This document shows, piece after piece, positions 1 through 8,654 of a stretch of 64,000 bases of DNA (position 1 is the first letter of the stretch; each line of letters starts with the position of its first letter). This DNA comes from Psychrobacter coccoides (GTDB lineage Bacteria; Pseudomonadota; Gammaproteobacteria; Pseudomonadales; Moraxellaceae): NCBI RefSeq assembly GCF_017498085.1, contig NZ_JAGBKM010000007.1:1-64000 (forward strand), given 5' to 3'. The notes below the pieces were generated by a model, which did not search any database, was not told where the DNA came from, and saw only the letters and a program-made list of their open reading frames with translations. The position numbers and the translations under genes are program-made.

Positions 1-537
1 TTAACAGAGTCTGCTACCACCTCAAATGGTGACAAGCTAACTATTAAGCAAACGCAAAAATGGGCGAAAAAGCTTGCTATCGCTCAACGTGCTAACAATA
101 AAAAACGTGTTAAAGCAATTCACGCCAAAATTAAAAACACAAGATTAGACTTAATTCATAAATTTACCACCAAGCTAGTGCAGAGCAATGCCTTGATTGT
201 GGTCGGTGATGTTAAATCACGCTCATTTACCAATAAAAAAACCAAACTGGCTAAATCAACATACGATGCAGGATGGTTTGAACTTAAACGACAACTGGAA
301 TATAAATGCAAGCATGCAGGTTGTCATTTTGAGATGGTAAGTGAGAGTTACACTACCCAGACCTGCTCGCACTGTCACAAAATAGGTGACAGTAGTCCAA
401 AAGGTAGAGCAGGTCTTGGAATAAGAGGATGGAGGTGTGCTGAGTGTGGCACATGGCATGATAGAGATATCAATGCCGCTAAGAACATCCTTGCGGTCGG
501 GCTTGACCGTCTAGCGGTAGGAATCCCCTCGGTTTAG
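1..537 (+). pseudogene. tnpB: TnpB (IS200/IS605 OrfB) C-terminal part, cut by window edge
   Basis: This is the C-terminal part (about 178 codons) of a TnpB, the RNA-guided nuclease of IS200/IS605-type elements. The reading frame is open from base 1, so the gene begins outside the window; the GTG at 178 is an internal codon, not the start. The zinc ribbon is clear (CSHC, then CAEC about 24 residues on), followed by DRDINAAKNI, which carries the third RuvC aspartate. The protein ends in GIPSV right at the right-end hairpin, as usual. Whether the 5' half is intact cannot be seen, so 'pseudogene' here only means partial. Family assignment is firm. Confidence 0.85.
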
Positions 538-544
538 CGAGGGG
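525..544 (+). mobile_element. IS200/IS605 right-end hairpin
   Basis: CCCCTC and GAGGGG form a 6-bp stem around an 8-base loop, overlapping the end of tnpB and followed by AGGAAGTCAA. This is the usual right-end structure of this IS group. In known TnpB systems the same stretch forms the 3' scaffold of the omega RNA, and the bases just after the element end act as the guide. The exact cleavage point is not determinable here. Confidence 0.7.
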
Positions 545-712
545 AGGAAGTCAACATGTCAAGACATTGAATCTTTAACAGTCATCAAATCGTTGCCCAC
601 AATCGAGGCTACTGAGCGCTAGCCTTAACATCAACGTGCTTGTCTGTCGTACTCAAGCAAGGCCAATGAGGCCTTAACTACTAGCACCTCAAATAGGATT
701 TCTTCAAAAAAC

Positions 713-743
713 AAGGCGCATCAGTCTTATATTAATGCGCCTT
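713..743. terminator. Hairpin, possible terminator
   Basis: AAGGCGCAT (713-721) and ATGCGCCTT (735-743) form a perfect 9-bp stem with a 13-base loop in the gap between tnpB and the repeat lipoprotein. There is no strong T run after it, so a rho-independent terminator is only likely. The rest of 545-831 shows no gene. Confidence 0.4.
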
Positions 744-831
744 AAATGAATGAAATGCCGTTCACGGTTGATATAGCAGCCTCAGTTTGAACTTATGGCA
801 GTTTTACTTTGAGCGGACTATACAATAAACC

Positions 832-1446
832 TCAGTTCTGACCTTGTTTCATCATATGGCCACCTTGGTTCATATGCTGCGACTGCATTTGCTGTAGTTT
901 CTGGCGTTGCTCAGGTGTCAGTACTTGTAGGATCGCATCGTGATTTTTTACCCCTGTACCACGATTGTTTTGTCGAATGGCCTGTATTTTAGCCTGTTGG
1001 TCGGCAGTTAGATTCAGCTGATTCCACGGACTTTGATGCATCATACGACCACCACTGCCTTGACTCATATGATGATTGCCACGGCCTTTATTCATATGGT
1101 GCTGGTTACGGCCCTGTTTTGTCATATGACCACCTTGACTCATATGCTGCGCCTGCATTTGCTGTAGTTTTTGACGCTGCTCAGGTGTCAGTACTTGTAG
1201 GATCGCATCGTGATTTTTTACCCCTGTACCACGATTGTTTTGTCTAATTGCTTGTATCTGAGCCTGCTGAGTGGGAGTCAGGTTGATACCGGCCATCATA
1301 TTGTGTCTTTGCGGCTGCATTTGTCCTTGTGGCATAGCATTATGGCTTGGCGTGTTGCTTGTTGCGGTATCGACATTTGCACAGGCTGTTATTGCCAGTA
1401 AGCTAGATACCGCAACTACTGAGCCCATTATTATGTTTTTCATCAT
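832..1446 (-). CDS. Putative lipoprotein with duplicated LTxxQ-like repeat
   Basis: A 204-residue exported protein. The N-terminus has a hydrophobic stretch ending ITAC, a plausible lipobox with the lipidated Cys near residue 22. The body is rich in Gln, His and Met and contains two near-identical blocks of about 90 residues; each starts with LTPTQQAQ or LTADQQAK and contains NHDAILQVLTPEQRQKLQQM. This LTxxQ pattern recalls the Spy/CpxP periplasmic chaperone family, but the tandem arrangement and the His/Met-rich linker (QGGHM, NQHHM) are unusual and could bind metal; that is inference. AAGGA precedes two adjacent ATG codons, so the start may be one codon later (1443). Confidence 0.75.
   Translation of the reverse strand: MMKNIIMGSVVAVSSLLAITACANVDTATSNTPSHNAMPQGQMQPQRHNMMAGINLTPTQQAQIQAIRQNNRGTGVKNHDAILQVLTPEQRQKLQQMQAQHMSQGGHMTKQGRNQHHMNKGRGNHHMSQGSGGRMMHQSPWNQLNLTADQQAKIQAIRQNNRGTGVKNHDAILQVLTPEQRQKLQQMQSQHMNQGGHMMKQGQN
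871..1244. repeat. 270-bp-offset internal duplication in lipoprotein gene
   Basis: Positions 911-974 are identical to 1181-1244 (64 bp, offset exactly 270 bp = 90 codons), and 871-900 nearly match 1141-1170. The DNA identity is higher than protein constraint alone would need, so the duplication is recent or kept uniform by gene conversion. Confidence 0.85.
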
Positions 1447-1720
1447 GTGGTCCTTATTTGCTTTAGAGATTTGTATTGGCTCATATGTTTTGTTTCACTC
1501 ACTTTAATATATGAGTCCATAATTCTGATAAGCATGGCCTCGGAGGTCATCATTGACCTTGTACGAGCTATATATTACTAGTGTAAAAGAAATAGCGCTT
1601 AAGAACCTCAATGAAATATTAATAAAAGTAACAAGAGTGCATCATACGTGAACGATGCGCCCGTCTAGTAAGTCTTTGTGACAGCGCTACATAATGCCTA
1701 CACTGATTACCTGCTAGGAT

Positions 1721-2404
1721 TTATACGACGACCTCATTGTTGATAGCTTTGGTCCAGCGTCTTTGTTTATTATGGCAGCGAGAACACAGCTCATTAGGCT
1801 GTGCCAGATGGCTGACATTGCCACAATACATACAGGCATAGTAATGGTTGGCTTGTACTTGCGTAACCGCACTGTATTGCTTGGGGAATAGTGGCATGCC
1901 ATAACGAGTGTCATCAAGAGGGTATAACAGCAAGCTAAAGTTTCCATCTGTCTCAAGTAAGCCTACCCGCACTTGACCCAAATGCTCCACACCTTGTCGC
2001 CGCATTTCACTAAAAAATTCATCGTGTGACATCTTGCCTTGTTTGATTTTTTCGAGCACCAATAAGCCGTTTTCGACGATATAGACTGGTTGACCTTCTA
2101 GTAAATACTCAAAAGGCTGATACTTCATCATAAACCAAGTAGATAGGCGATACAGCCCTATGACCACACTCATGATGATGATGGCTTGAATAATCGGTAA
2201 GTCCTCGGTGAACATGGGGTCACCGGCGATAGAGCCTAACGATAAAATAATAGTCAGCTCAAAGATAGACAGCTGACGCACGCCACGCTTACCCGTGAAA
2301 CGCAAAAATACGATGATCATAACAAACATGATCGCAGCACGCAGGGCTACCTCAAAAGCAAAGCTTAAGGTAGTGTCATGGATAAAGATGCTCGCCCAAT
2401 CCAT
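1721..2404 (-). CDS. DUF421 (YetF-like) membrane protein with zinc ribbon
   Basis: A 227-residue inner-membrane protein of the DUF421/YetF family. It has three hydrophobic segments in the first 95 residues, the family hallmark RFTGKRGVRQLS near residue 35, and the soluble DUF421 domain (MSHDEFFSEMRRQGVEHLGQVR). The C-terminal tail adds a small zinc-ribbon-like piece (CMYCGN...CSRCHNKQ), as seen in many gammaproteobacterial members. The family is linked to stress and sporulation in Bacilli, but no reaction is known. AAGGA lies 9 bases before the ATG. The gene is single, with its upstream side facing the MITE-like element. Confidence 0.85.
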   Translation of the reverse strand: MDWASIFIHDTTLSFAFEVALRAAIMFVMIIVFLRFTGKRGVRQLSIFELTIILSLGSIAGDPMFTEDLPIIQAIIIMSVVIGLYRLSTWFMMKYQPFEYLLEGQPVYIVENGLLVLEKIKQGKMSHDEFFSEMRRQGVEHLGQVRVGLLETDGNFSLLLYPLDDTRYGMPLFPKQYSAVTQVQANHYYACMYCGNVSHLAQPNELCSRCHNKQRRWTKAINNEVVV

Positions 2405-2442
2405 AAGGTTTCATCCTTTTAAAAATCTAATATCGTTACTAG

Positions 2443-2610
2443 GGCGTGTCCTTAATTCAATCGAAGGATACCTAAATGGGCTAAAAATGGCTAAATCTTG
2501 CCAAACAGCGTTAAATAGCTAGGTAATATCCCGATATTATCTGCGCTATTTTCCTTGTTTGACGGCAATTTATCTCATTTTTATCTCCATTCTTAAAATG
2601 AGGACACGCC
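2443..2610. mobile_element. MITE-like element, CTAG-flanked
   Basis: The segment starts GGCGTGTCC and ends GGACACGCC, with CTAG on each side (2439-2442 and 2611-2614). The outer 14 bases form a perfect inverted repeat. It has no credible ORF. A 4-bp YTAR-type target duplication is typical of the IS5 group, so this is probably a non-autonomous IS5-related element. A third, solitary copy of the end (GGACACGCC followed by CTAA) lies at 23671-23683. CTAG is itself palindromic, so the target duplication is not independent proof. Confidence 0.6.
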
Positions 2611-2785
2611 CTAGGATACTTTAAATGCTTTATTTTAATTTTAGAATATGAAGAGGTGGCCCTTTATCAAACGCAGCCAAGCCACATAGGTACTGATACA
2701 GTACATAAGTCAAAAACTTTATAAAAGGCGTTAAAGTAGTATATAGGAGAGGATGGAGCAAGCTTGAAACGCTAAGACTTGGTGA

Positions 2786-2813
2786 TGTTTTATAAGATTG
2801 GCGGTGAAGGAGG
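2786..2813. other. Island left attachment site (att direct repeat)
   Basis: This 28-bp sequence is identical to 32530-32557, where it overlaps the CCA end and acceptor/T-arm side of tRNA-Ser. The last 15 bases copy the tRNA 3' end; the first 13 match the sequence just beyond it. Flanks on either side differ. It is the scar of site-specific integration and marks the left border of the island. Confidence 0.9.
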
Positions 2814-2874
2814 AAGTCTAACTACGTTTTTAAGTTATTGATATAGTTGTAATTAATATATTGCAGCGAAGTAT

Positions 2875-2896
2875 TAGACCATCAAATAGACCAACA
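2875..2896 (+). promoter_or_regulatory. Left arm-type integrase site candidates
   Basis: Two tandem 10-mers at a 12-bp period, TAGACCATCA (2875) and TAGACCAACA (2887), lie 62 bp inside the left att site. The same pair with the same period and direction occurs at 32376-32397 inside the right att site. Position and repetition suit arm-type sites for the tyrosine integrase. The remainder of 2897-3143 shows no gene. Confidence 0.55.
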
Positions 2897-3143
2897 GGCT
2901 TGTAGTATTGGATGCAAGGTAAATAACGGGATTTATCTCAGGTTTAATCGTAACTAAATATTACTTAGAATTTATATATATACAAGGTGTCGTTGTAAAC
3001 TCAGCTGAAGTATATATTATCACCAAAAAATCAGTTTTTGATCTTGTCATATATTACCAACTAACTGAGCTATTTATAGTGGCTTAGACCCCACCTATCC
3101 TCATAAGCAATCTAAGTAATCTATATAGTTTTCTCAACAACAC

Positions 3144-3605
3144 TTAATTCAAGTACCAATAAGCTTTGCTCCTGGGGTCTGAGCCGTATTTATTTGCACC
3201 CTCACTACCAGGTAAGAGAAACATAAAACCTAATATAATAAGAAATGGTGGGAACACAATACCTGGTACTAAGAGCCATGCGGTTCTATTTATATCGTGT
3301 AATCGTCGTGCCAATATACTAAAGCTAGACACTACAGCGAATGATAATATAATTAGTTTTACTATCTCTACTGGTGAAGCTGAAGCAACATCAGACATAG
3401 TAATAATGACACTAGAAGTTTTGATTATCACAAACATATTTATAACACTAAATATGTATAACCAAGCATTCGATGTTCTGGTTTTAAAGTCAAATGCTTT
3501 TGTGAATAGAGTTTTAAAGTAAGACTGGACGATTTTTATCGCAATATCTTTTTTCCCTAATATAAGAAGAACCAAGAAGCCACCAAAAAAAAGTATATTG
3601 ATCAT
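3144..3605 (-). CDS. DUF805 family membrane protein
   Basis: A 153-residue integral membrane protein with four hydrophobic segments. The DUF805 hallmark is present near residue 100, ARRLHDINRTAW, and the C-terminal LPGSEGANKYGSDP is typical of the family. Function is unknown; members are common in islands and prophages as well as chromosomes. It is the first gene inside the left att site and transcribes toward it. It stands alone, 134 bp downstream of hsdR. The start region has only a weak ribosome-binding site (CAGG), so the start is less certain. Confidence 0.85.
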   Translation of the reverse strand: MINILFFGGFLVLLILGKKDIAIKIVQSYFKTLFTKAFDFKTRTSNAWLYIFSVINMFVIIKTSSVIITMSDVASASPVEIVKLIILSFAVVSSFSILARRLHDINRTAWLLVPGIVFPPFLIILGFMFLLPGSEGANKYGSDPRSKAYWYLN

Positions 3606-3738
3606 ACGATTAAAACCTGTTTTGATAGTGTATTCTTAGAAGTTAACAATACACTAGTAGTCATTTTTTCTTATATTACATTATACTTATAACAAATTTC
3701 AACATAACAGTAATAAACAGGTAAAAAATTTCTTATTA

Positions 3739-6700
3739 TTACTTCCTCTCACTAACATCTTGATCAACCAGCATCCGCAAGCTATGCATAAATGCCATTT
3801 GGAAGTTCTTATCACTTTTATATTTTTTGTAGAAATCTACCTCTCTACGTCTATCTGAAATAACAAGCTGATCAACGATGTTGAAAAATTCCATTTTACG
3901 TGCTTGCTCATCTTCGAGATTATTATATTTATATTTAAAGTCCTGATGCTCTTGAATACGCTTAACCAAGTTTACAAGCTTAAAGCGTTGCTCTTCAGGG
4001 GTTGCATGCCAGTTTTCAAACCAGCGCTCATTAAACTCTTCTACTATCTTATCTAATATATCCTCTGTAGTCTCAGGATCATAAACGCCTAGTGGATTGG
4101 TGTTAGATGGTGTCAGCTCACCCTCATCATCGGTGAGGGTGATTTTTTGCCCTAATGCCGTTCGCTCAATCGCGTAGGTATTGAGGTTGACCGATTCTAA
4201 TAGCTCATCTAACGCTTTATCTTCCGTAGTTTGTACGTTTAGCTTCGGGATCAATGGTTTTAGTACCCAATATAGGCGCTCCCAATCGACCATGTTAAAT
4301 GGGATGATTGCTGCGATTCTGCCATAGAGCTTAACGAACTGTTTGGCTTGCATCTTAAATTCGATCTTAGTTTCATCTGCTAGATTGAGCTCATCGTTAA
4401 AGCGATCGGCAAAAATATCTATCTTTGGCTCCAGCACTTCCATAGGCTCGTTACCAAAGAACAGGTCGGCATACTCTATAACTTCATGTGCCTCGTACAC
4501 GCCTTTGCTATCTAGATTGTCTTTGATCTCATGCAAGACATTAATGTCAGTGGCTTCAGACAAGGTAGTCGCTGTGTAGTATCGATCAAATGCAGCTTTG
4601 ATATCTGAGGTGGTGTTATAAAAGTCGAGTACAAATAAGTCCTCAGTCTTTTTGCCATACTTTGGCGCGGAGCGGTTGAGACGTGAGAGCGTCTGTACCG
4701 CTTGTACGCCTGCCAGTTTTTTATCGACATACATGGCGCTGAGCTTTGGCTGATCAAATCCAGTTAAGTATTTATTCGCCACCACGAGTAAGCGATATTC
4801 ATCGGTATCAAAGGCGTCTTTGGTTTTAGACTCTTCAAAGCCATTCATACCAGATTCAGTATATTCAATACCGTCTACCTTTTTGCTGCCAGAGAAAGCA
4901 ATGAGGATTTTAAACGGATTGCCTTTTTCTTTGAGGTGTTTGTTTAGGGCTTTGTAGTAACGTATCGCCATTGGGATATTTTGCGTGACGATCATGCCCT
5001 TGGCATGACCATTCAGACGGTTTTTGCCATAGACGTTATCAATAAAGTGATCAAGCATAATTTCAGCTTTGGTAGTGATGGTTTGCTCAGTATGCTCAGC
5101 ATACGCTTTTAGCGCCTTTTGCGCTTTGTTGGTGTCAAACTTAGGATCTTCTGTAATGGTTTTTTGAATCTGATAATACGACTGGAACGTGGTGTAATTA
5201 CTGATCACATCAAGAATAAAGCCTTCTTGAATGGCTTGCTTCATCGAGTACAAATCAAACGGCTCAAAGCTGCCATCGGCTTGCTTGATGCCAAATTTTT
5301 CAAGCGTGCTGTCTTTTGGTGTAGCGGTAAAACCAAAATAGCTGACATGCCCTTGCATCTTTCTAGCTTCAATGGCCTTATTAATTCTATCTTGGCTGTC
5401 CTCGTGCGCCTCTGCGTCGTTAGATTGATCAGTATCGTTGTCATCTTTTACTCCAAGCGCTTTATTCATATCATCGCTGACTGTACCGCCTTGTGAGCTG
5501 TGAGCTTCATCGATTAAGATAGCAAACTTTTTATCTGCCATTTCGCTGATCTCATCAAGTATCCATGGGAACTTAAAGATGGTAGTGATAATGATTTTTT
5601 TGCCAGATTCTAGCGCGTCACGTAGGTCAGCTGATCGCTCGGCATGAGCGATAATGCCTTTGACTTCGCTAAACTGGTTGATATTATCGCGGATTTGTTT
5701 GTCCAATAGCCTACGGTCGGTGACCACGATGACGGAGTCATAGAGCGGCTTTTGAATCTGTGTAGTATGGTATTGGTCATCATGACTTGGATTTTGGTAC
5801 GCTTCGATCAGCTGATAGGCAAGCCATGTGATTGAGTTGGATTTGCCTGAACCTGCTGAGTGCTGGATCAGGTAACGCTTACCGACACCGTTTTCTTGCA
5901 CGTCAGTCATAAGTCGTCTGACCACATTCATTTGATGATAGCGAGGGAAGTACAGCGTTTTGTCATTAAGCTTAGGGTTTTTGATGTCAGGGTCATCACA
6001 GCCTAAGCGTATGAAGTGGCTGAGTAAATTTACCAAGCTGTCCTGCGCCAATACCTCTTGCCATAAGTAAGCGGTCTTAAAGCCATCAGGATTAAGCGGG
6101 TTACCACTGCCGCCATTATTGCCTTTATTAAACGGCAAAAAAAACGTCTTAGCACCAGCTAGACGTGTGGTCATATAGACTTCTTGATTGTCTAAAGCAA
6201 AGTGTACCGCGCAGCGCGCGAAGTTAAATAACGGCTCTTTTGGGTCACGATCGTTTTGGTATTGCTTGAGGGCGTTAAACCGTGCCGTTTGGCTCTTATG
6301 GGTGCTTTTTAGCTCAAAGGTGATCAGGGCTAGACCATTGATAAACAGTACAAGGTCAATAGATTTGCGCGGCTCATTGGTTGAATAATGCACTTGGCGG
6401 GTAATGCTAAATAGATTGGTTTGGTAGTTGTCTTTGACTTTTTGACTACTACTGGCAAGCGGAGCAGGGTAGAGCAAATTAAAGGCGGCATCATCGACAG
6501 ATAAGCCGTGTTTTAAGATATGTAGAATACCGTTTTTTTTGATGATACGATCAAGCCTATGCAAGATCTTATCTTGCCAGTCATTTGGGCTAAACTTGAT
6601 TATTTTATCCAGCTCATCTTGCTGGGTGTCTTGCAGAAACTGCCAAAACAAAACCTTATCAATAGCAAAGCGTTTATCGAAGTCATTGGATGCGCCTTGG

Positions 6701-6780
6701 ATATAACCCATGCTTACCATGCTATTCACAATATGGTCTTCAAGCTCACGTTCGCTAAACGTAGACGGTTGGTTTGCCAT
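3739..6780 (-). CDS. hsdR: Type I restriction enzyme, R (motor/nuclease) subunit
   Basis: HsdR cuts unmethylated foreign DNA after ATP-driven translocation, in complex with HsdM and HsdS. At 1013 residues it has the full family length. Visible parts: an N-terminal PD-(D/E)xK nuclease with DLVLFINGL...FELKS near 140-160, helicase motif I SAGSGKS near 308, motif II DEAH near 420, GFTATP near 483, and QTLSRLNR (motif VI region) near 690. AAGGA lies 6 bases before ATG. It is the last gene of the hsd operon, separated from the upstream gene by an array of 20-bp repeats. No truncation is seen, so it is probably functional. Confidence 0.95.
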   Translation of the reverse strand: MANQPSTFSERELEDHIVNSMVSMGYIQGASNDFDKRFAIDKVLFWQFLQDTQQDELDKIIKFSPNDWQDKILHRLDRIIKKNGILHILKHGLSVDDAAFNLLYPAPLASSSQKVKDNYQTNLFSITRQVHYSTNEPRKSIDLVLFINGLALITFELKSTHKSQTARFNALKQYQNDRDPKEPLFNFARCAVHFALDNQEVYMTTRLAGAKTFFLPFNKGNNGGSGNPLNPDGFKTAYLWQEVLAQDSLVNLLSHFIRLGCDDPDIKNPKLNDKTLYFPRYHQMNVVRRLMTDVQENGVGKRYLIQHSAGSGKSNSITWLAYQLIEAYQNPSHDDQYHTTQIQKPLYDSVIVVTDRRLLDKQIRDNINQFSEVKGIIAHAERSADLRDALESGKKIIITTIFKFPWILDEISEMADKKFAILIDEAHSSQGGTVSDDMNKALGVKDDNDTDQSNDAEAHEDSQDRINKAIEARKMQGHVSYFGFTATPKDSTLEKFGIKQADGSFEPFDLYSMKQAIQEGFILDVISNYTTFQSYYQIQKTITEDPKFDTNKAQKALKAYAEHTEQTITTKAEIMLDHFIDNVYGKNRLNGHAKGMIVTQNIPMAIRYYKALNKHLKEKGNPFKILIAFSGSKKVDGIEYTESGMNGFEESKTKDAFDTDEYRLLVVANKYLTGFDQPKLSAMYVDKKLAGVQAVQTLSRLNRSAPKYGKKTEDLFVLDFYNTTSDIKAAFDRYYTATTLSEATDINVLHEIKDNLDSKGVYEAHEVIEYADLFFGNEPMEVLEPKIDIFADRFNDELNLADETKIEFKMQAKQFVKLYGRIAAIIPFNMVDWERLYWVLKPLIPKLNVQTTEDKALDELLESVNLNTYAIERTALGQKITLTDDEGELTPSNTNPLGVYDPETTEDILDKIVEEFNERWFENWHATPEEQRFKLVNLVKRIQEHQDFKYKYNNLEDEQARKMEFFNIVDQLVISDRRREVDFYKKYKSDKNFQMAFMHSLRMLVDQDVSERK

Positions 6781-6830
6781 GTCAGATCCTTCTTTATTAT
6801 TATCAATGTGATTGGGTAGAGCATGATCAC

Positions 6831-6963
6831 GAATGTCTAAAACTATATCTCAATGTCTAAAATCACACCTGAATGTCTAAAATTAAGCTTAAATGTTTAA
6901 AAATCTGCCTGAATGTTTAAAAATCTGCCTGAATGTTTAAAAATCTGCCTGAATGTCTAAATA
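6831..6963. repeat. Tandem 20-bp repeats upstream of hsdR
   Basis: About 6.6 copies of a 20-bp unit with core GAATGTCTAA / GAATGTTTAA. Starts are at 6831, 6851, 6871, 6891, 6911, 6931 and 6951. The units from 6891 to 6950 are nearly identical (second half AAATCTGCCT) and those at 6831-6890 have diverged. The array fills most of the gap between hsdR and the preceding gene, reading upstream of hsdR. It could vary in copy number, bind a regulator or affect hsdR expression; these are inferences. Confidence 0.85.
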
Positions 6964-6976
6964 ATACCAAGCCTTT

Positions 6977-8617
6977 TCACCTATCTGTTAGCTTCCAAGT
7001 CTTACCTCGTGCTGTGATCTTATTCTCTCTGCGTAAACTTTGTAGTAGGTTTCGTACTTTGGCTTTTTTTTGCTGCTCGGATAACACGTCTGGTAGCTTT
7101 TCAAAAAGTATCTCATCAAATACTGCCCGTTTCACTTCACCGAAGTCTTCAAGGCATTGCAAGATAATATCTTTATAATACTGATTATCAAACCCTTTGT
7201 TTTTAATGTAGCTTGCCATGTCGTCAGTTTGTTTTGCTATATGCTTGGCGATATGAAGGTTTGGTTTTCTACCTTCAATCAGCTGACGGTTTTTAAGATA
7301 CTTAAACTCATGATCATCTAAAAGCTTACCCTTTTGTACTTTATCGAGTAGGATAATATCCTCAAGCGATAGATCAGGCGATTGTGCCAGCTTTTGCGCA
7401 TAAGCGGGATCTAGCACTTTACCGTAAATGGTCACCTCAACCTTGTTGTTAGTCAAGTCGTACTCAGGCAACGGAAAGAACTTGTTGCGCTGAATCATAA
7501 ACATCTTTTTGATGCCGCTACCGATGGTGTCGATCATGTTTAGGTTGACCATCGCATCAACCAAGAACTTATTGCGATAACGATGCTCAGGCGCGTCATC
7601 TTTGACCACCGCTTCAACACTGATAGGGATAAATCGACCTTCATTTTTTATGACTAGCCTGCCGTCCTCAAACTCCACTAAGCTCACGCGACCGCCGCGC
7701 GTGTAGTCTTGGTGGGCGATGGCATTGTTCAAGGACTCCCTGATTAGGTAGGGGGCATACTGATCCACTTCTTCAGGAAACAAGGTATTGCCTTGCATAT
7801 AGCGATACTTGAGATTACGAACTTTACCGAATACTTCATCGACGGCCAGCAATAGCGGACAGCTAAAGTGTTCATAATCCTTCTCAACGCCGTCTTTATC
7901 TTTCAGTATCCAAGTGACTTTTGCAGAAGCGGGGTTAATTAAATACTCAGATTCGCTCTTGCCTAGTAATAAAATAGCGGCGCGGGTGATTTGTCCTTTG
8001 ATGGTCAGCTTGGCTTTATCCAAGAACTTACGATCATCCCAATCTTTCATGTCTTCTTTAAGCTTGGGATTCTTGTCAGCAAATCTGAGACGTGCAAAGG
8101 CAATAGCATCAGGGTCGAGATCATCAATGCTGGCGTCCAAGATGGTGTGCCGACTCCAATCAACCTGCGATGGTGCGCGCATGGTCTCAAGCTCATTGAG
8201 ATTTAACGCGCCAAGCGATGAGCCATCGCGCCCGTAGTAATGCCCGTCGAAGGCAATGGGCATGCCTTGCGGCGCGGCAGGTATCTGTAACAGCAGCACT
8301 CTGCCATTAGGGTGGGCGACTTCATGGACGTCAATAAACGTCACACGCCCTGTCATGCGATCCGCCACGTCTTTTTTTAGCTTATCTATAGCAGCGTCAT
8401 CAGAATAAGCTTGTGTGCCGACGATGTGTTTATCATCATTGACGCCAAATACCAGCCACGCGCAATCCTTAGCCTTTAGGTTGGCTTCGTTGCTGAGCGC
8501 TGAGAAATATGTGCATAACTTCTTAAAGTCATACTGCGTCTTGGCTTCTTTGAACTCAACGACTTCGTTTTCGTTGGTCTCAAGCAGCTCGGCTAATTGG
8601 TTGATGGCATTGGGCAT
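6977..8617 (-). CDS. AlbA_2/Schlafen-type putative ATP-binding protein in hsd operon (1)
   Basis: A 546-residue protein of the COG2865 type (often named 'ATP-dependent DNA helicase-related' or 'RNA-binding domain-containing'). The N-terminal AlbA_2 (Schlafen) domain is marked by ENEVVEFKEA, FSALSNEAN and CAWLVFGVNDD; the centre has ESLNNAIAHQDY, a GHKL ATPase-like N-box, followed by GSGIKKMF. A winged-helix-like region closes the protein. It lies between hsdS and hsdR, 28-37 bp after hsdS's upstream neighbour in the same direction. Such genes recur in type I RM loci, but their job is not settled. ATG at 8617 was preferred over the GTG at 8626; neither has a strong ribosome-binding site. Confidence 0.85.
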   Translation of the reverse strand: MPNAINQLAELLETNENEVVEFKEAKTQYDFKKLCTYFSALSNEANLKAKDCAWLVFGVNDDKHIVGTQAYSDDAAIDKLKKDVADRMTGRVTFIDVHEVAHPNGRVLLLQIPAAPQGMPIAFDGHYYGRDGSSLGALNLNELETMRAPSQVDWSRHTILDASIDDLDPDAIAFARLRFADKNPKLKEDMKDWDDRKFLDKAKLTIKGQITRAAILLLGKSESEYLINPASAKVTWILKDKDGVEKDYEHFSCPLLLAVDEVFGKVRNLKYRYMQGNTLFPEEVDQYAPYLIRESLNNAIAHQDYTRGGRVSLVEFEDGRLVIKNEGRFIPISVEAVVKDDAPEHRYRNKFLVDAMVNLNMIDTIGSGIKKMFMIQRNKFFPLPEYDLTNNKVEVTIYGKVLDPAYAQKLAQSPDLSLEDIILLDKVQKGKLLDDHEFKYLKNRQLIEGRKPNLHIAKHIAKQTDDMASYIKNKGFDNQYYKDIILQCLEDFGEVKRAVFDEILFEKLPDVLSEQQKKAKVRNLLQSLRRENKITARGKTWKLTDR

Positions 8618-8654
8618 GAGGGTCACTTGGCTATTTGTGTTGGTGATAATAAGA

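Noticed and set aside
2295-2522. 75-codon ORF on the plus strand spanning the DUF421 start and the MITE
   Set aside because: Runs antisense to the DUF421 gene and has no homology or ribosome-binding site.
2786-2813. A second tRNA-Ser gene
   Set aside because: Only 15 bases match the tRNA 3' end; no other tRNA part follows. It is an attachment-site copy.
6831-6963. Possible CRISPR array
   Set aside because: The repeats are continuous 20-bp units with no spacers; no cas genes are in the window.
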